From: Atkinsonella hypoxylon
Taxonomy: Eukaryota; Ascomycota; Sordariomycetes; Hypocreales; Clavicipitaceae
Assembly (NCBI GenBank): GCA_000729835.1
Contig: JFHB01000044.1
Location: 62,001-126,000 of the forward strand
Length of the DNA: 64,000 nt
Direction of reading: 5' to 3'
The translations under genes were made by a program, and so were the position numbers. The notes under the pieces were generated by a model. The model ran no database searches, was not told the DNA's origin, and saw nothing but the letters and a program-made list of their open reading frames with translations. Positions 1 through 11,540 of this stretch are shown in pieces (the stretch's first letter is position 1; every line of letters begins with the position of its first letter).

Positions 1-1325
1 AGCAAGTTGATAGCAACGAATCTAGCTTCCGGAGCAACGCCAGCGCCATTTGACTTGGTCTAGCCACACCACAGGCAGTCGAGCTGGCAAGGAAAAGGTA
101 ATCACGCCATGTCTCGATTTTCAGTTCTTCACGCCCTGAGTGGATGTAGATAAGCAATGGAACATGGTCCGGCGGACCATTGCATTTGTCGATTCTCCCA
201 GTCAACAGATCGAGAACTGTTCGATGAAATGACGACAGCGAAACAAATGTTCAATTCGGCACGGCTTCTGTGTCATTCTGCTGGGCCCGGGAAAGGGTCG
301 ACTCTCGACTGTCCCGAAGTGGGCCGGGCAAGACTTGGCTGCTGCAAGGCCCAAAGTAGGCCCAAAGTAGGCCGAATTGGTTCAGATATGTGCCGTCGTT
401 GGCGGACCTGTGCGGAGTATTCCGTACTAGGACATGCATCATCGAGTGCCCCTGTTTCCCCGCAGATCTAAAAAAACTGGCGCCGTTGGAAAAAAAAAAA
501 GAAAGAAGTTACAAAGGCAAGCACGGTTTAAGTGCGGAAGAGAGATTCAGTCGAACCATTGAATTGTTTACAGAAATACTTGCAGGTGCGATAATGCCGA
601 GTTCGACGCCTACATGATGCGCGGAGTTTACACTGTAATTCTGTAAGCTACTAAGCCGTACATGTTAGCAGGATCCCTTGTGACTTTTTTTCGCGACTCC
701 AGTCTCACTTGGACCAGCTCAGTAGTATATACTGTGAGTACGCTTACCAATTAGCGTGTATATAAAACTATGTACCTACCCAGATAGGCACGCGGGTCAA
801 GAAAAAGAGGCCGGTCAAGCGCCTAGGGTTGTGGGCAACGACCGGCCACTTTATTATTCTTAACCCGCGTGGTAGGTCGCTTGTAATACGATCTAACAGA
901 TACGAGGCCGTCCCACACAGGAGGAATATAATGGCGGCGCAGGAAGGACTGACGCAACCTATTCTACATACCTAGGTACCTAGGCACGCAAAGTTGAACG
1001 AGGGACCAGTATTATGTACGAGTGGCTTAGAGGTCCATGCTTGATTGGATCTATTCTTGTTGCCGCCGAAATAGACTTGTAGTTAGTTCAAGGGGCCGAG
1101 TTGCAGCTGAAAATATTGAGCTTCGCCAGCTGCAGTATGCTTCGTTAGAACGCCGCAAACGAAGAACGAGTTCGGTGTTATGGAAGTTACTCATGTGAAG
1201 AACAACTCTTTGGCCCATGGCCAGACTACAAAACTAGAGAGCGCGAATAGTCGCACTCACTGCGCGTCTGCAACATTGCTGGCTGGACGTTGGTTGATTT
1301 CGTAGACCCGACATCGAAGCTGTGC

Positions 1326-1358
1326 TGTCAGCTGTCGGCTGTCGGCTGTCGGCTGTCG
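1326..1358. repeat. 7-bp tandem repeat (GTCGGCT)
   Basis: About four head-to-tail copies of GTCGGCT, slightly degenerate at both ends. It lies in non-coding DNA. Confidence 0.6.
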
Positions 1359-1604
1359 AGAGTCGGGATCAGGTGGCGGTGTCAGCTGCTGGTTCTTTCT
1401 TGAACAGGTTGTGACTCCCACGAAAATCGTCGTCAAAGATGCGGCTTCGTCTTCCAGCCACAATTTGGGCCGTGATCAGGCACAGGTGTAAGCGTATAAG
1501 AAGGTCGTCCGTCAGCAACATGGCTGTCGAGTGTCGACATGGCAGCCAGAAGAAAGCAATGGAACCACCATGTGACCTTTTGCAGCCGCGAGTCGGGCAG
1601 TTGT

Positions 1605-1620
1605 GGGGGGGGGGGGGGGG
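1605..1620. repeat. Homopolymer run of 16 G
   Basis: An uninterrupted run of G followed by ACGGCGG. Its length may be unreliable in the assembly. Confidence 0.7.
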
Positions 1621-2540
1621 ACGGCGGCAGACGGCTCGGAACTACCTTTGGCTGTCGGGAATCGGACGGGCTCCGTGCGTCGCTTGCGATAAACTAAGCC
1701 TCTTTGTATTAAATGGATGTCAGAAACGGATTAATGGCTGACTAGTAACTAGACTTTGGAGTGGATGGAGAAAAGGGAAGTGTGTCACCTACTACCCAGT
1801 GCCTTGGAGCCCGCAAATCCACACGACCTGTCTTGATCATACCGCCGCTGCTTGCAATCTTGACCACAGCACCGTAACGGTCTCGCTGTCCGTCTGGTCC
1901 TCGCCCTGCGACTGATGAATAAATATTACAGGCAGTGGGAAGGGCTGGTGGAGGCATATCTTGACATTGTGCTTCGTCTCATCGAAGCTTACAAACCTGT
2001 GCTTAGTAAATATGATATCAGTGGCCAGTGGGCAGAGTCACGAGGCCAACGGGGAGAGAGCCCGAGAGACACCCTGCATCATGTAAGCGTTCGTCTCTGA
2101 CCTCTGACCTCTGAGGAAGTTGTATGCACATAAAAATGATAGTATTCAATCCAGGTGCAGAGCCAGACTCACAGTGCTCGCCCTCTCACCCAGCTACTGT
2201 ACTTGTACTGTCCATCCACCCGACCAGACTCGACAGAATTTTTCTCCCTTGCACCCACCCGGTCACTGATAAGCTGTCGCGATTTGGCTTTCTTCCCTTC
2301 CGAGTATCATGGCCGTGCCTGACGGGGTTCATGTCTGTTTCACCGGTTCTGCCAGGGTGCCTAGGTACTTGTCCAGCATAATCTACCTACCTATCCAGGT
2401 ACTTGGACCGTAGCACCGCGTACAGTCTTGGATGCCGAGTTGCTTGCAGCAGGAACTCCCAGGAACTGGATCATGCATTTCGTGCATTCCATTGTGATTA
2501 GGAAGGTACGGCCATGGCTCCTTCTCCTTGTTCACTCACT

Positions 2541-2580
2541 ACCTACCTACCTACCTACCTACCTAGGTACCTAGGTACCT
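2541..2580. repeat. (CCTA)n passing into TAGGTACC palindromes
   Basis: A run of CCTA units turns into CTAGGTACCTAGGTACCT, which can fold on itself. Similar tracts recur at 971-984, 8345-8360, 15208-15227, 20133-20164 and 29964-29979, always between genes. Confidence 0.7.
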
Positions 2581-3643
2581 TGGACCCGTATCATCAGTTC
2601 CTTTGTGCAGTCGTTGCAGGATTTCTTTCTTCACAACTCATACGGCACCCGAGGAGTGAAGTGAACCTGGCGGAAAAAATTCTCGTCGAATCTCTCCTTC
2701 AAGCTAATCTCATAGTACGTCAACTACGGAGTTACATCATCGTGTGATAAGCCTAGTTATTCTTATCGCAGTGCAGCCCACGACTCCCACCGCCGCTTTG
2801 ATTTTGGACCCCACCATTCGATTTAATTCGGTACATGTACCCAGTTGTCTGCGACAGTAGTTCAACAAAACTCGGTGCTTGCCAGGCCCATCAACAAACT
2901 CGTCAGCCTTGTCGCAAAGTCCTCTCTTATTGAAGTAAGGGCTCTCACTGCGTGCTTCACGCCAAGAGACACTGGCGAAAACAAGTCTTTCACGCCATCT
3001 CTTTCCTTCTGCGCAAGCGCAAGCGCATTTTGCGTATTTCCCCCTTCCCATGCCCAGATGCAATAGCGACATTCTATTCTCTGCCCCTCCAAAACCTCCA
3101 CAACAGCCCACATCGTCGACATCCGTTCGGTACACGCAACCCATATAGTCAATTAGGGCTGTCTCTGGCATATTGGGACAAAGGACCTCGTGATCCAACC
3201 CCAACCACTCCGCGTCTATGCCTTAACATCATTTTCACGATTCTAATTTCAACTTGCGACTAATTGTACACCCACCCCGCCCCAGCGTCGCCTGTTGTGC
3301 GCCCGTTGCCCGCCGTTTGCATTGGCTAGTAGCTCTTCTCGTGGTCCCCCCCATCGTTGGCCCACTGGCGCGCTTTAGTTTTACGTACTGGCAATTAGCT
3401 GTTAACTTTGTCCTTGACAATCGGATCGAGGGCTTCCCGCCGACTCTCGAGTACGACTCTAGCGCCCACGGACACATCTTTCTTCCCAGGTGGGCTATCG
3501 TGTATTGCGATATCGCGGTGGCCTCGCCTGTCGCAAAGCAGATCAATCGTTGCTTGCGCATCTTCTCCGCCAACATCATCATTTGATCGGTTCGCTGTAC
3601 CAAGACTCCAACAAGCAAATCAGTCCTCCAATCGCCTAGAGCC

Positions 3644-5032
3644 ATGCCGGCCCAAGTCACTGGCCCCATGGCTACCAGCATTCCTATACATGTGTCCAAC
3701 GACCAGACCAACAACTACCGCAGACAGCACAAACACTCACGCTCCTCCTACTCAGAATCATCCCCACTGGCCAGCTCAAGAAATAATTCTATAACATTTC
3801 GCCCCCCTAAGAGACTAATGTCAACTCCCGACAAGACCATCGCCGTCACAAATGCAAGTGGGCGTCAGGCTGCTTCATTTATTCGTGTTGCGACAGCCGT
3901 CGGTTACCGTGTCCGCGCACAAATGAGAAATCTTCAGGGTGTGGTCGCTACTGAAGTCTCGACGAATCCGAACGTCACGGTTATTGTTGGCGAGCTGTAC
4001 ACTAGACATGAACCAACGGAAGAGAACAAAGACGTTACCCAAAATGGCCCTATTTCTGGTGTTGGTGTCAATCATGAGCTGATTTCAGATCTTTTCCGTG
4101 GGGCACAGCTTGCCTTTATAAACACCACGTTCTATGGAGACGAGGTCCAAATCGGCAAGGCTCTTGCTGATGCCGCGAAAACGGCCGGAGTACAGCACTA
4201 CATCTACTCGTCCATGCCCGACCATGCGGCGTACAACAAGAATTGGCCCTCTCCACCTCTTTGGGCAGCCAAGCACAAAGTGGAAGAGTATGTGAGGGAA
4301 GTGGGACTCCCCGCAACCTTTGTGTACACGGGTATATACAACAACAACTTCACTTCACTCAAGTATCCATTGTTTTGCCTGGAGCTACAAGGCGATGGCT
4401 CCTTTATTTGGCAAGCGCCTTTTCACGAAGACGCCAAACTGCCTTGGCTAGATGCCGAGCATGATGTCGGCCCCGCGATTTTGCAGATATTCAAGGATGG
4501 GCCGACTAAATGGAGAGGCCACCGCATTGCTCTTGCCTACGAATATTTGTCGCCAAAGGAAGCTTGCCGACTCTTTTCTCGCGGCGTGGGTCGTCCTGTT
4601 CATTATGTCCGTGGCCCCATCGAAATTAAAGTACGTATCCCAGCTGGGTACCGAGAACAACTGGAGGCACTGGAGAAACTGTTTAAAGTGGACGAACCCG
4701 ATCCAAAGAAGCAACCTCCCTACTTTGGCGACATGAAGCTAGAGGTCAGCTGTCCTACTGAAGCACTCGAGCTGTGGGAGGGCCCAAGAGGCTTGGAAGA
4801 ATATGCACAAGAAATGTTTCCTCTCGAGGAAGAAGTCAACGGATTGACATGGATGCTGGATGATGACGAGCTCGAGCATAGATTGAACGTCGACAACAAG
4901 TTACAAGCGGCCACAGCGTCCGTTGAGCAACTTCGCATTCATGATGATGGCGAAAGTGACAACTCAGAAGACGAGGATGAGGGTCTCGTGATGCGCGGGT
5001 TAAAGAGAGATGAGGAGCAGTGGCTGGCATAG
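3644..5032 (+). CDS. nmrA: NmrA-type nitrogen metabolite repression regulator
   Basis: A single-exon gene of 462 residues. NmrA/Nmr1 proteins are NAD(P)-binding, catalytically inactive relatives of short-chain dehydrogenases. They bind the GATA activator AreA/Nit2 and switch off nitrogen-catabolic genes when good nitrogen is present; this role is family knowledge. The sequence shows a basic, Ser-rich leader (residues 1-58), then a Rossmann start at residues about 64-80 with NASGRQAA, a variant of the usual GxxGxxG. It is followed by YIYSSMPD, TGIYNNNF and a conserved C-terminal half. The tail is acidic (EDEDEG). I chose the first ATG because the leader matches the extended N-terminus I remember for Sordariomycete Nmr proteins. 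An internal ATG at 3818 would give a 404-residue form. No intron is needed. The identification is firm; the exact partner is inferred. Confidence 0.93.
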   Translation: MPAQVTGPMATSIPIHVSNDQTNNYRRQHKHSRSSYSESSPLASSRNNSITFRPPKRLMSTPDKTIAVTNASGRQAASFIRVATAVGYRVRAQMRNLQGVVATEVSTNPNVTVIVGELYTRHEPTEENKDVTQNGPISGVGVNHELISDLFRGAQLAFINTTFYGDEVQIGKALADAAKTAGVQHYIYSSMPDHAAYNKNWPSPPLWAAKHKVEEYVREVGLPATFVYTGIYNNNFTSLKYPLFCLELQGDGSFIWQAPFHEDAKLPWLDAEHDVGPAILQIFKDGPTKWRGHRIALAYEYLSPKEACRLFSRGVGRPVHYVRGPIEIKVRIPAGYREQLEALEKLFKVDEPDPKKQPPYFGDMKLEVSCPTEALELWEGPRGLEEYAQEMFPLEEEVNGLTWMLDDDELEHRLNVDNKLQAATASVEQLRIHDDGESDNSEDEDEGLVMRGLKRDEEQWLA

Positions 5033-6530
5033 AGGTTACTACCATCTGCGGCAGACATTCTGAAGCGCATTAACGTGAGCGCCATTATCCAGCGAGACAA
5101 GAACTCATCATATGTCATAGCACATGGACTTTCTTTCAGTGAAGACTCTGACTTCTCCTTTGGCGTTGAATGAGTTTGCAGACGGGGTATCTTTGTAAAA
5201 TGCAAAAGTCTTGAAGATCAAGTTTCCTCGAGAAAAAGGACTGAACGCCGGAAAGAAAAACTTAAAAAAAAAATAAACCCAAACAAACAAACAAACAAAC
5301 AAAAATAAACAACATCAGCATTTAAGCTGGTATGAAGTCACGAGATGCAACACGTGGTTCGGAAATATATGCTTCATCGCTTTTGAACTGATAGCATTAT
5401 TTTTTTTTTTTCCGCAATGACCAGGATTACACATTGGTTTGGTCCGGGCAAGACACCACTTCCCTTTGTATCTGCCAGGCGACTGAAACGAAAAAGCAAA
5501 GATAAAACTAGGGGGGATTTCGAACAGTGACTGCGTAGATACTGCCCGCTGCTGGCATGCATGGTTCGCTGCATGCCAATAAATATTGTCATGGAAAGCG
5601 GCGCTTTCCTTGCGTTGAGCGTCATGATGCAACACAGCAGAGGAAGAAAGGAGAAACGTAGCTTCACGCTTTGTCTCTAATGAGCGTCCGGTGGAGTCAG
5701 TGATCTTCTGTTGTTTTTAATTAGATGCTTCTTATTTGATCGTTCGGCCATTAGCCGATGGTTTTAGAATGTGATGTACTGGATCACGAAGATGTTAGTA
5801 CCAAAAGAGTAGTTGCAGAAAACAAGCCGTGAGGTTGTGCTGTGTAAAAGAGAACAGCTACTATAGCAACTACAGAGGGAAAGACCGTCACTAGGATTTT
5901 ACTAGGTCTTTTACCAGAGGCTTTTTGTCCGAATACGACCTTCCTCTATTCACTACTATTAAAGTTGCTCATAAAGTCAAGACGGCGCAAGGTCAGACGT
6001 CGCTAGATGCAGCAGCAGATTCAACTTTGAATACCAGATGTAAATGTACGAGGACTACTTTGCGAGCCATGAGCAGGAGAGGAGACCATAGAACGTTCTG
6101 TCCCCGTCTCTCGTTCCAACATTGAGGCAAGAAAGATGGGAGGTGCTCGATTAAGTGTCGAGGTATCGACGGATTCATGGGGCATCGCACCACTACCGAT
6201 GGAGGCGCAATGTCGCGGGTAATTTTGTCGACCTTGTGCGTTGCGTACCTGGTGAGTGCATGTCCAAGTAGAATTATACTAGATCCAGTGTCCCCAATTC
6301 ACCTGTTCCTAGTAATTTGCTGCTCGCTTTGTTCCCTAGCTCTTTCATCCAACCGTGTAGTTTATCCATCTATATTACAACACAGATAGTGTCACCGTCT
6401 ACGATCCATCACCATCCACTCTAGCTATATACAGCCTCACTTCTCACGGCCGGGATGATAATCACAGACATCTTATTTACAAAATTTTGGGTATACAACT
6501 TCGCATACCAACGCCCCATGACCTATAAGC
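5033..6530. other. Intergenic region with diverged repeat
   Basis: No gene supported. An (ACAA)n stretch lies at about 5278-5305. Positions about 5656-5890 are a diverged copy of a repeat also seen near 7700-7925 and 21080-21310, listed separately. The rest is moderately AT-rich and unremarkable. Confidence 0.5.
5656..5890 (+). repeat. Dispersed repeat, copy A
   Basis: It shares with copies B and C a start like GTAGCTTC-GCTTTG-CTCT. It then has AGCGTCC-GGTGGAGT, TTAGATGCTTCTTA, a CGGC(C/T)ATTAG block, and an end GGTGAG-TTCTGCTGTGTAAA (here GTGAGGTTGTGCTGTGTAAA). The copies differ by many substitutions, consistent with an old element. No open frame is left. Confidence 0.5.
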
Positions 6531-7423
6531 TTAGAACTTGCCCCGCAGCAGATTCCCAATCATCTCCCGCGCCGTCAAGCGCGTCGTCTTCCACAGCGTC
6601 GGGAAGTCAAGCGTGCTCGTCAGCGTATCCGCGTACCCGAAGAACATCATGGGCGGGATCCACCCGCGGGCATACTCGAGCGCGAAGCACCGCTCAGGCA
6701 TTTTGTACTGCTTCACCTCGCCGCGGCGCAGGTGGTGCACGCTACCGGGAGGATAGACCTCTGGCTCATACGCGCCCGGCACGTAGGCCCATTGCTCGCC
6801 ACTCAGGACGTGGAAGTAATCATCTGCGGTGTGACGGCCCGTGTGGCCCTCTGTGCCAATAGCCGTTCCTATAAAACCCCGTCTTTTGTTAGTTTTCTGA
6901 GAACTCGTTCAAACCCAAACCCCCCCCCCCCCTGCTTTTACCATGCTTTTACCATGCCGTGGTCTAGCGACGAACCGAAGATAATGAGGTACTCGGTGAT
7001 GCCTGCTCCAACGTCAGCATAGAAAATTACAGGTATTGCGCTGCTATGGGAACAGTAAGCAAGGGCGATGCCTGACGTACTGGCATGCAAGATGTACATG
7101 GCCCCCATGGCACCGCCCGCGTTGTTGAAGACCCAGTCCTCGTTGACATTCACGTACGCGCCATGCGTCCTGTGAAGCTCGTCCACGATGAACCGGACAA
7201 CAGATCTGGTGTCGTTCCCGTGCGTGGCTAGCCCCCTGTCCGTCACGTCTTTGAGATGGTCCGGGTTGAAGACGTAAAAGTTGTCTAGGCTCTTCTCGGC
7301 CAGGGACAACATGGGGATCAAAAGGGCTGTTAGAAAGCCCAAGATTCCAAGCAGCGACCTCATGGGCGAGCCAGACGGGCTCTTGGCCGAGCTGGGGCCG
7401 GAACGCTTGGGTTTGGAAGGCAT
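6531..7423 (-). CDS. ERG2: C-8 sterol isomerase (Erg2 / sigma-1-receptor family)
   Basis: Three exons read 7423-7081, 7002-6976 and 6868-6531 (introns of 78 and 107 nt, GTACGT and GTTCGT donors), giving 235 residues. Erg2 moves the fecosterol double bond from C-8 to C-7 in ergosterol synthesis at the endoplasmic reticulum. The protein has a basic leader and one hydrophobic anchor at about residues 22-42, then the ERG2 fold with [18 protein letters not shown]. After both splices it has [20 protein letters not shown] and [20 protein letters not shown], and the end is EYARGWIPP...STLDFPTLW...[12 protein letters not shown]. The length fits fungal Erg2. The middle exon encodes only nine residues, and intron 2 contains a run of 13 C plus a 12-bp duplication. 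Erg2 is a target of morpholine fungicides, which is general knowledge. Confidence 0.94.
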
Positions 7424-7699
7424 GGCGAGCGGGCTTTGATGTTCCAGTCGAGTGCGCCGCGGGCAGGGCAGGGACTACGTGTGTGATGCAAAGATGGGTG
7501 ATGTTTTGTGGTTTTGTAGACTAACAAGAAGTGCTTTGCATTGCGGCGTGTGACCTCTAGGTACGTAGGTACTCGTGCCGCGCCCCACTTCTTTCGCAGT
7601 GCAAGCGAGTTTATGTATTAATTAACCAATCCCTGTTCGGGATGAGAGACAATCAAGGGGAGGCAAATTTCCGATTTCCTACTGTTCAGGCAAGGCGTA

Positions 7700-7925
7700 G
7701 GGAGCGCAGCTTCCGGCTTTGCCTCTATATAATAAGAGCGTCCTGGTGGAGTTAATAATTCTGTAATGTTTTCTATTAGATGCTTCTTAAATTGCCCGGC
7801 TATTAGTTAGTAAAATTTCGAAGTATCGCAATATTCAGTCTTACAGTACTTGTGTTGTTAAACACTTAATTAAAAAGTACAGAAACTAGGCGGTGAGATT
7901 CTGCTGTGTAAAGAGATGAGCGCCG
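7700..7925 (+). repeat. Dispersed repeat, copy B
   Basis: The best preserved of three related copies. It runs from CAGCTTCCGGCTTTGCCTCT through GAGCGTCCTGGTGGAGTTA and TTAGATGCTTCTTA to GGCGGTGAGATTCTGCTG. Copies A (5656) and C (21080) align along its length with many changes. It is non-coding, possibly a relic of a non-autonomous element. Confidence 0.55.
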
Positions 7926-8375
7926 CAGGCAAAGTTAACAACAAGCAAAGCTAGCTTACAAGCAACGAGCCATAGAGCGCTGCAGGCGGCCCTCCAGCAG
8001 GGCCCCTGGAGGGCCCCCGGAGGGAAATACGGAAGTACACTCCAGCCCCTGTTTTATTTTGCAAAGATACTTGCCCCATTTCTGTGTACTCGCTAACAGC
8101 TGCAGTTAGCGCACGGGAACAGCGTGGCTACTGCTGTTAAAGAGGTACAAGAGAATAAGCAGGGATTAAGCCCTGTCCTATCAAGACTTATTTCTTCATA
8201 CAATTTACCGCTAAGTTAAAGTATCTATTAACTCCACTCTATGTCTTGCTAATCTCTAGGCTGACATCTAATTGGCTTCAACTACCCCTGCAAGTAGATT
8301 TGCAAAATAATTCAAGGGCGCTACTCCGTACTGTTGATTAATTAAGTACCTACCTAGGTATTCACCCGGGGCACG

Positions 8376-8837
8376 GAAACTTCCCACCGGAGTTTTCAAA
8401 TTTCCAACTGGATTTAACTAAATCCAGTAAGATCACTTTTACTTTTAGTGCTGTCTCTACGTAAAAGTACCTCTAATGTTTCTTTTTATGCTGCTAAGCT
8501 GCTTCTGTATAAAAGGGCGCTCAATGTTGTTGCTGTAATGCATCAAGGGCTTTATTAAAAGAGATAAATTCGCGTTTGTAAAGAGGACTTATTATAATGA
8601 ATAATGCAATGTAAGGATAAGGCTTCTAGCGATAGTTAATGTGTGCGTTGTGGTGAAGATAGGCATGTCGCAAGAGGCACTAGAATTAGGGCCTTATAGC
8701 CGCATAAGACGGCTAAATTGTAGCCTAGTACAACAAGAAACATTAGAGGTACTTTTAGGTAGAGAGAGCACTGAAAATGACGTTACAGGATCTGGTTAGA
8801 TCCAGTTGGAAATTTGAAAGCCCGGGTGGGAAATTTG
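8376..8837. mobile_element. Inverted-repeat element, about 460 bp
   Basis: Two arms of about 105 bp, 8376-8484 and 8735-8837, are inverted copies of each other. Both carry TTCCCACC, TTTCAAATTTCCAACTGGAT, an AGTGCT(G/C)TCTCTAC block and AAAAGTACCTCTAATGTTTC. Each arm has an internal hairpin (CTGGAT...ATCCAG). The roughly 250-bp centre has no open frame, but at 8640-8681 it reads CVRCGEDRHVARGT, which resembles a retroelement-type zinc knuckle with the last cysteine lost. This could be a non-autonomous or foldback element. I could not identify a target-site duplication. Confidence 0.6.
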
Positions 8838-9570
8838 CTTGCCCATTCATCCGAAGGAAGTCCGCCGCTCTCTCCGCGCCAATAATACCGAAAAATTTCA
8901 GCTGGCATACGGGTCTCGTAGAGCCCAACTACCATCCCAAGGCCCTATAGATGCTATGATCCCTAAGTGATGGCAACTACGCGATTGACTAATTGATAAA
9001 CTAAGGAGCAGAATACTGTCCATTGGCTAATATGCTACATAGCGCACAGTCATACGGCGTCATGTCACTGAAGGCATCTGGAGATCTCGACCCAAAAGAC
9101 CTTTACCAGGCCTGCGCTTTACTCCTTTCACGTTGACAAGCCATCACCGCAATGGGTCACATACGTGTTCCACACACAAATGCGCGACGAAAAAGAGTCA
9201 CTTATTTCTGCTGAATGGCTGAAAGACTCAGATGATAAGTTATCGCTACCCGCATAGAAGATCGCGTCGTGCTCCACGACCATAGAGGTGATGCGTCAAT
9301 TCTCGCTATTATGGCCGATCAACCCTCCCCAACGGCCGAAGGGCGCCTTAAATGACAGACTCCGGAAACACCCACCCAACACAGGGAGACAGCAAGACTC
9401 TTGTGATAATATACTGAAGCTATGCCAGCAATTGCTCCCTGGAACCAAGCCAAATCGTGTAAACTGCCGTTCTGCTACACGTTGGTACGAAATCGAATAT
9501 CCCCTTAGATATACATGTTTTGCCTCGATAGACGACAACCATCTGCCCTGACTCTGAAACTCTCAAAGTC

Positions 9571-11540
9571 CTACTCCACGTCAGAATCGCCCAGGACTTC
9601 GGTCTTGTCTGGATCGTCAACGTCGTCATCCATGTCATCCATGAGAGCATTCTCCTCAATGTCTGCATCCCCCATGGTTATATCGCCGTTGACCTCGCCA
9701 TCCTTAACAGGAGAGGCATCCACATCGTCACCGGTGTTGCCTTCTTTGGGCAAGGCCATCACCTTGGGCTTCTTGATTGGCGCCACCACTCCGACTTCGG
9801 GCCCTTGCCCTGCCCAACGTGAAAGTCGTCGCGAAGATCGTCTGAGAGCCGCTGCATATGCGCTTACCTCTTCGCCATAGTCATCCTCTTCAGTGGTTAG
9901 AAGGCATAGGCCACCGAGCCCTTGTTCGCGAAACGTGGCTGTTTTGTCCTTGTTGGATATATTGCGAATGACGACGTCTTCTCCGTCGCTGTCTTTGAAC
10001 GGATCTTCTGAAGCTTGTAATCTCCTCCACGCCCTGTAAATAGCCCCTTCTTGACGGCGGGATTTGCGACCTTTGTGGTGCTGCCTTCGCAAACCTCGGT
10101 CAAGGATGTACTCGACGCGTTCGTTTCGATTGCGCTCGACGGCAAGTTGATGTGCTGTGGGAGGGCGGGGCTTTCTGGACCCAACACCTTCTGAGCCGTG
10201 CCTCGCAGGAGACGAGCCTTCAAAAATCTGATACTTGAGGCCAAGTCCCCGACGGCCGCCTCTTCCTAACACACGAGGGGGTGGCGTGGATCGCGTGCTA
10301 TCTCGATCCGAATCATGCTTGGACGGGCGTATGCGAGGCAGAATGGCTGGTCCGTCATCAATATTGGCCACACGTTTGCCTCGCTTCGTCTCCCGTTCGT
10401 TAAGGTAGGCTTGATCCATTTCGAGAATTTTGGCTCGCGTCTTTTGCTTTTCTCGACCAAACTCGATCTCCTCCAGGCTGTCCACATTTTCTTTAGCTCG
10501 TTCTTCCTCCGTCATTTCGATCAACTCGGGAACGCCCTGATTGGCGACATCCAGACCATAGTCAACGCCGGCGCCAAATGGATTCTCTTCACAACCTTCC
10601 TCGGTGAAATCGGACTCGAGGTAAAACCACATCAGCCAGAGGAAGGCCATTGCTCGAGATTGACTGCTATAGTGAGTCTTCATGATGAGGTCGTGAAACT
10701 CCTGATGATCAGGAAAGTGGAGCTCGGCAACCTTTTGTGCAGAATGGCACATGGAGAAGATGAGGTTGACCGGGTTGGTTCGCGGAACATCGACCCTTTT
10801 GATCTTGTCTAGCGAATTGGGCTCTTCGCGATCCTCGGCGCCACCTTTCAAGATAGATTTAAGGCGAGGGGCGTCTTGTAGTTGCTTGTATGCATGGGCA
10901 TCTTGGTGCGCTTGCAAAGATGGGATCGCGTGATAGGTTCTGAGCTGGGCTCTCATCTCGGGAAAGACTAGATGGCAGCGGGGTCAGAATCGAAAGGAAG
11001 AAGAAAGAAGGGCAGCCGAGAATGTAGAGGTTGCTTACAATTAAGCGTCGTGTTCATGCGACCAACATTGACGAGCAGACAAACCATGGCCATACCCTTA
11101 GCAGCGTCTCGGTCACTCAGCAATTTATCTCGCAGTACTTTGCTAGTTTTACTGCTTCGGGACATGGTGTCTATGTAGAGATCCGCGAAGCACTGTTTCC
11201 CAATCTTCGGATCATAAGAATTGGTGAAGACCTTTTGCTCGTTGTCGAACACGGCCTTGAGAAAATCGTATTGGATATCCTCCCTCCAGAGAGGCTCGCC
11301 ATCTTCTTTTTTCAAATGACGAATCTTGCCAACCTGATGTGGTGCATCGCCGCTCTTTGCCGAGTTTCTGCCCCTGCCGCGGCTTGGCTTTTCTTGCAGC
11401 TCGACGGGCTCATCGGCCATTTGGGTGTCCTCGTCATCGCTGACAGCGCGCGAAGCAAACGACTTGCCGTCTTGCGCAGCCGGAGAGCTGGGTGGTTCCA
11501 TGTCCGAAGTGGCGGCAACTGAGCTTGGTGATGCAGCCAT
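9571..11540 (-). CDS. IES1: INO80 chromatin-remodelling complex subunit Ies1
   Basis: Two exons, 11540-11039 and 10967-9571, joined across a 71-nt intron, give 632 residues. Ies1 is an accessory subunit of the INO80 nucleosome remodeller in the nucleus. The sequence has a low-complexity N-terminus with acidic and basic patches. The conserved block then begins HLKKEDGEPLWREDIQYDFL and includes IGKQCFADLYIDTM, LRDKLLSDRDAAKGMAM, and across the splice NVGRMNTTLNFFPEMRAQL. It continues through YHAIPSLQAHQDAHAYKQLQ and FLWLMWFYLESDFTEEGCEE. A Lys/Arg-rich middle and a strongly acidic C-terminus follow. I start at the ATG at 11540 because its context (CACCATGG) is ideal; no upstream in-frame ATG is needed. 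The gene is divergent from POM34. Confidence 0.92.

Larger units (their letters stand above)
1..3643. other. Gene-free upstream region
   Basis: I find no supported gene here. The open frames are short, overlap on both strands and resemble no family I know. The region holds a 7-base tandem repeat near 1326-1358, a run of 16 G at 1605-1620, and TAGGTACC/CCTA runs at 971-984 and 2541-2580. The last several hundred bases are C/T-rich and probably hold the promoter and long 5' leader of the NmrA gene that starts at 3644. Confidence 0.5.
7424..9570. other. Intergenic repeat-rich region
   Basis: No intact gene. It contains dispersed repeat copy B (about 7700-7925), a short shared motif at 8289-8321, an inverted-repeat element (8376-8837) and unremarkable sequence from 8840 to 9570. 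Short open frames at 9288-9668 overlap on both strands and are not credible. Confidence 0.5.

Noticed and set aside
2737..3794. Overlapping frames upstream of nmrA (up to 159 codons)
   Set aside because: Low-complexity C/T-rich leader DNA. The frames contradict each other and none resembles a protein family.
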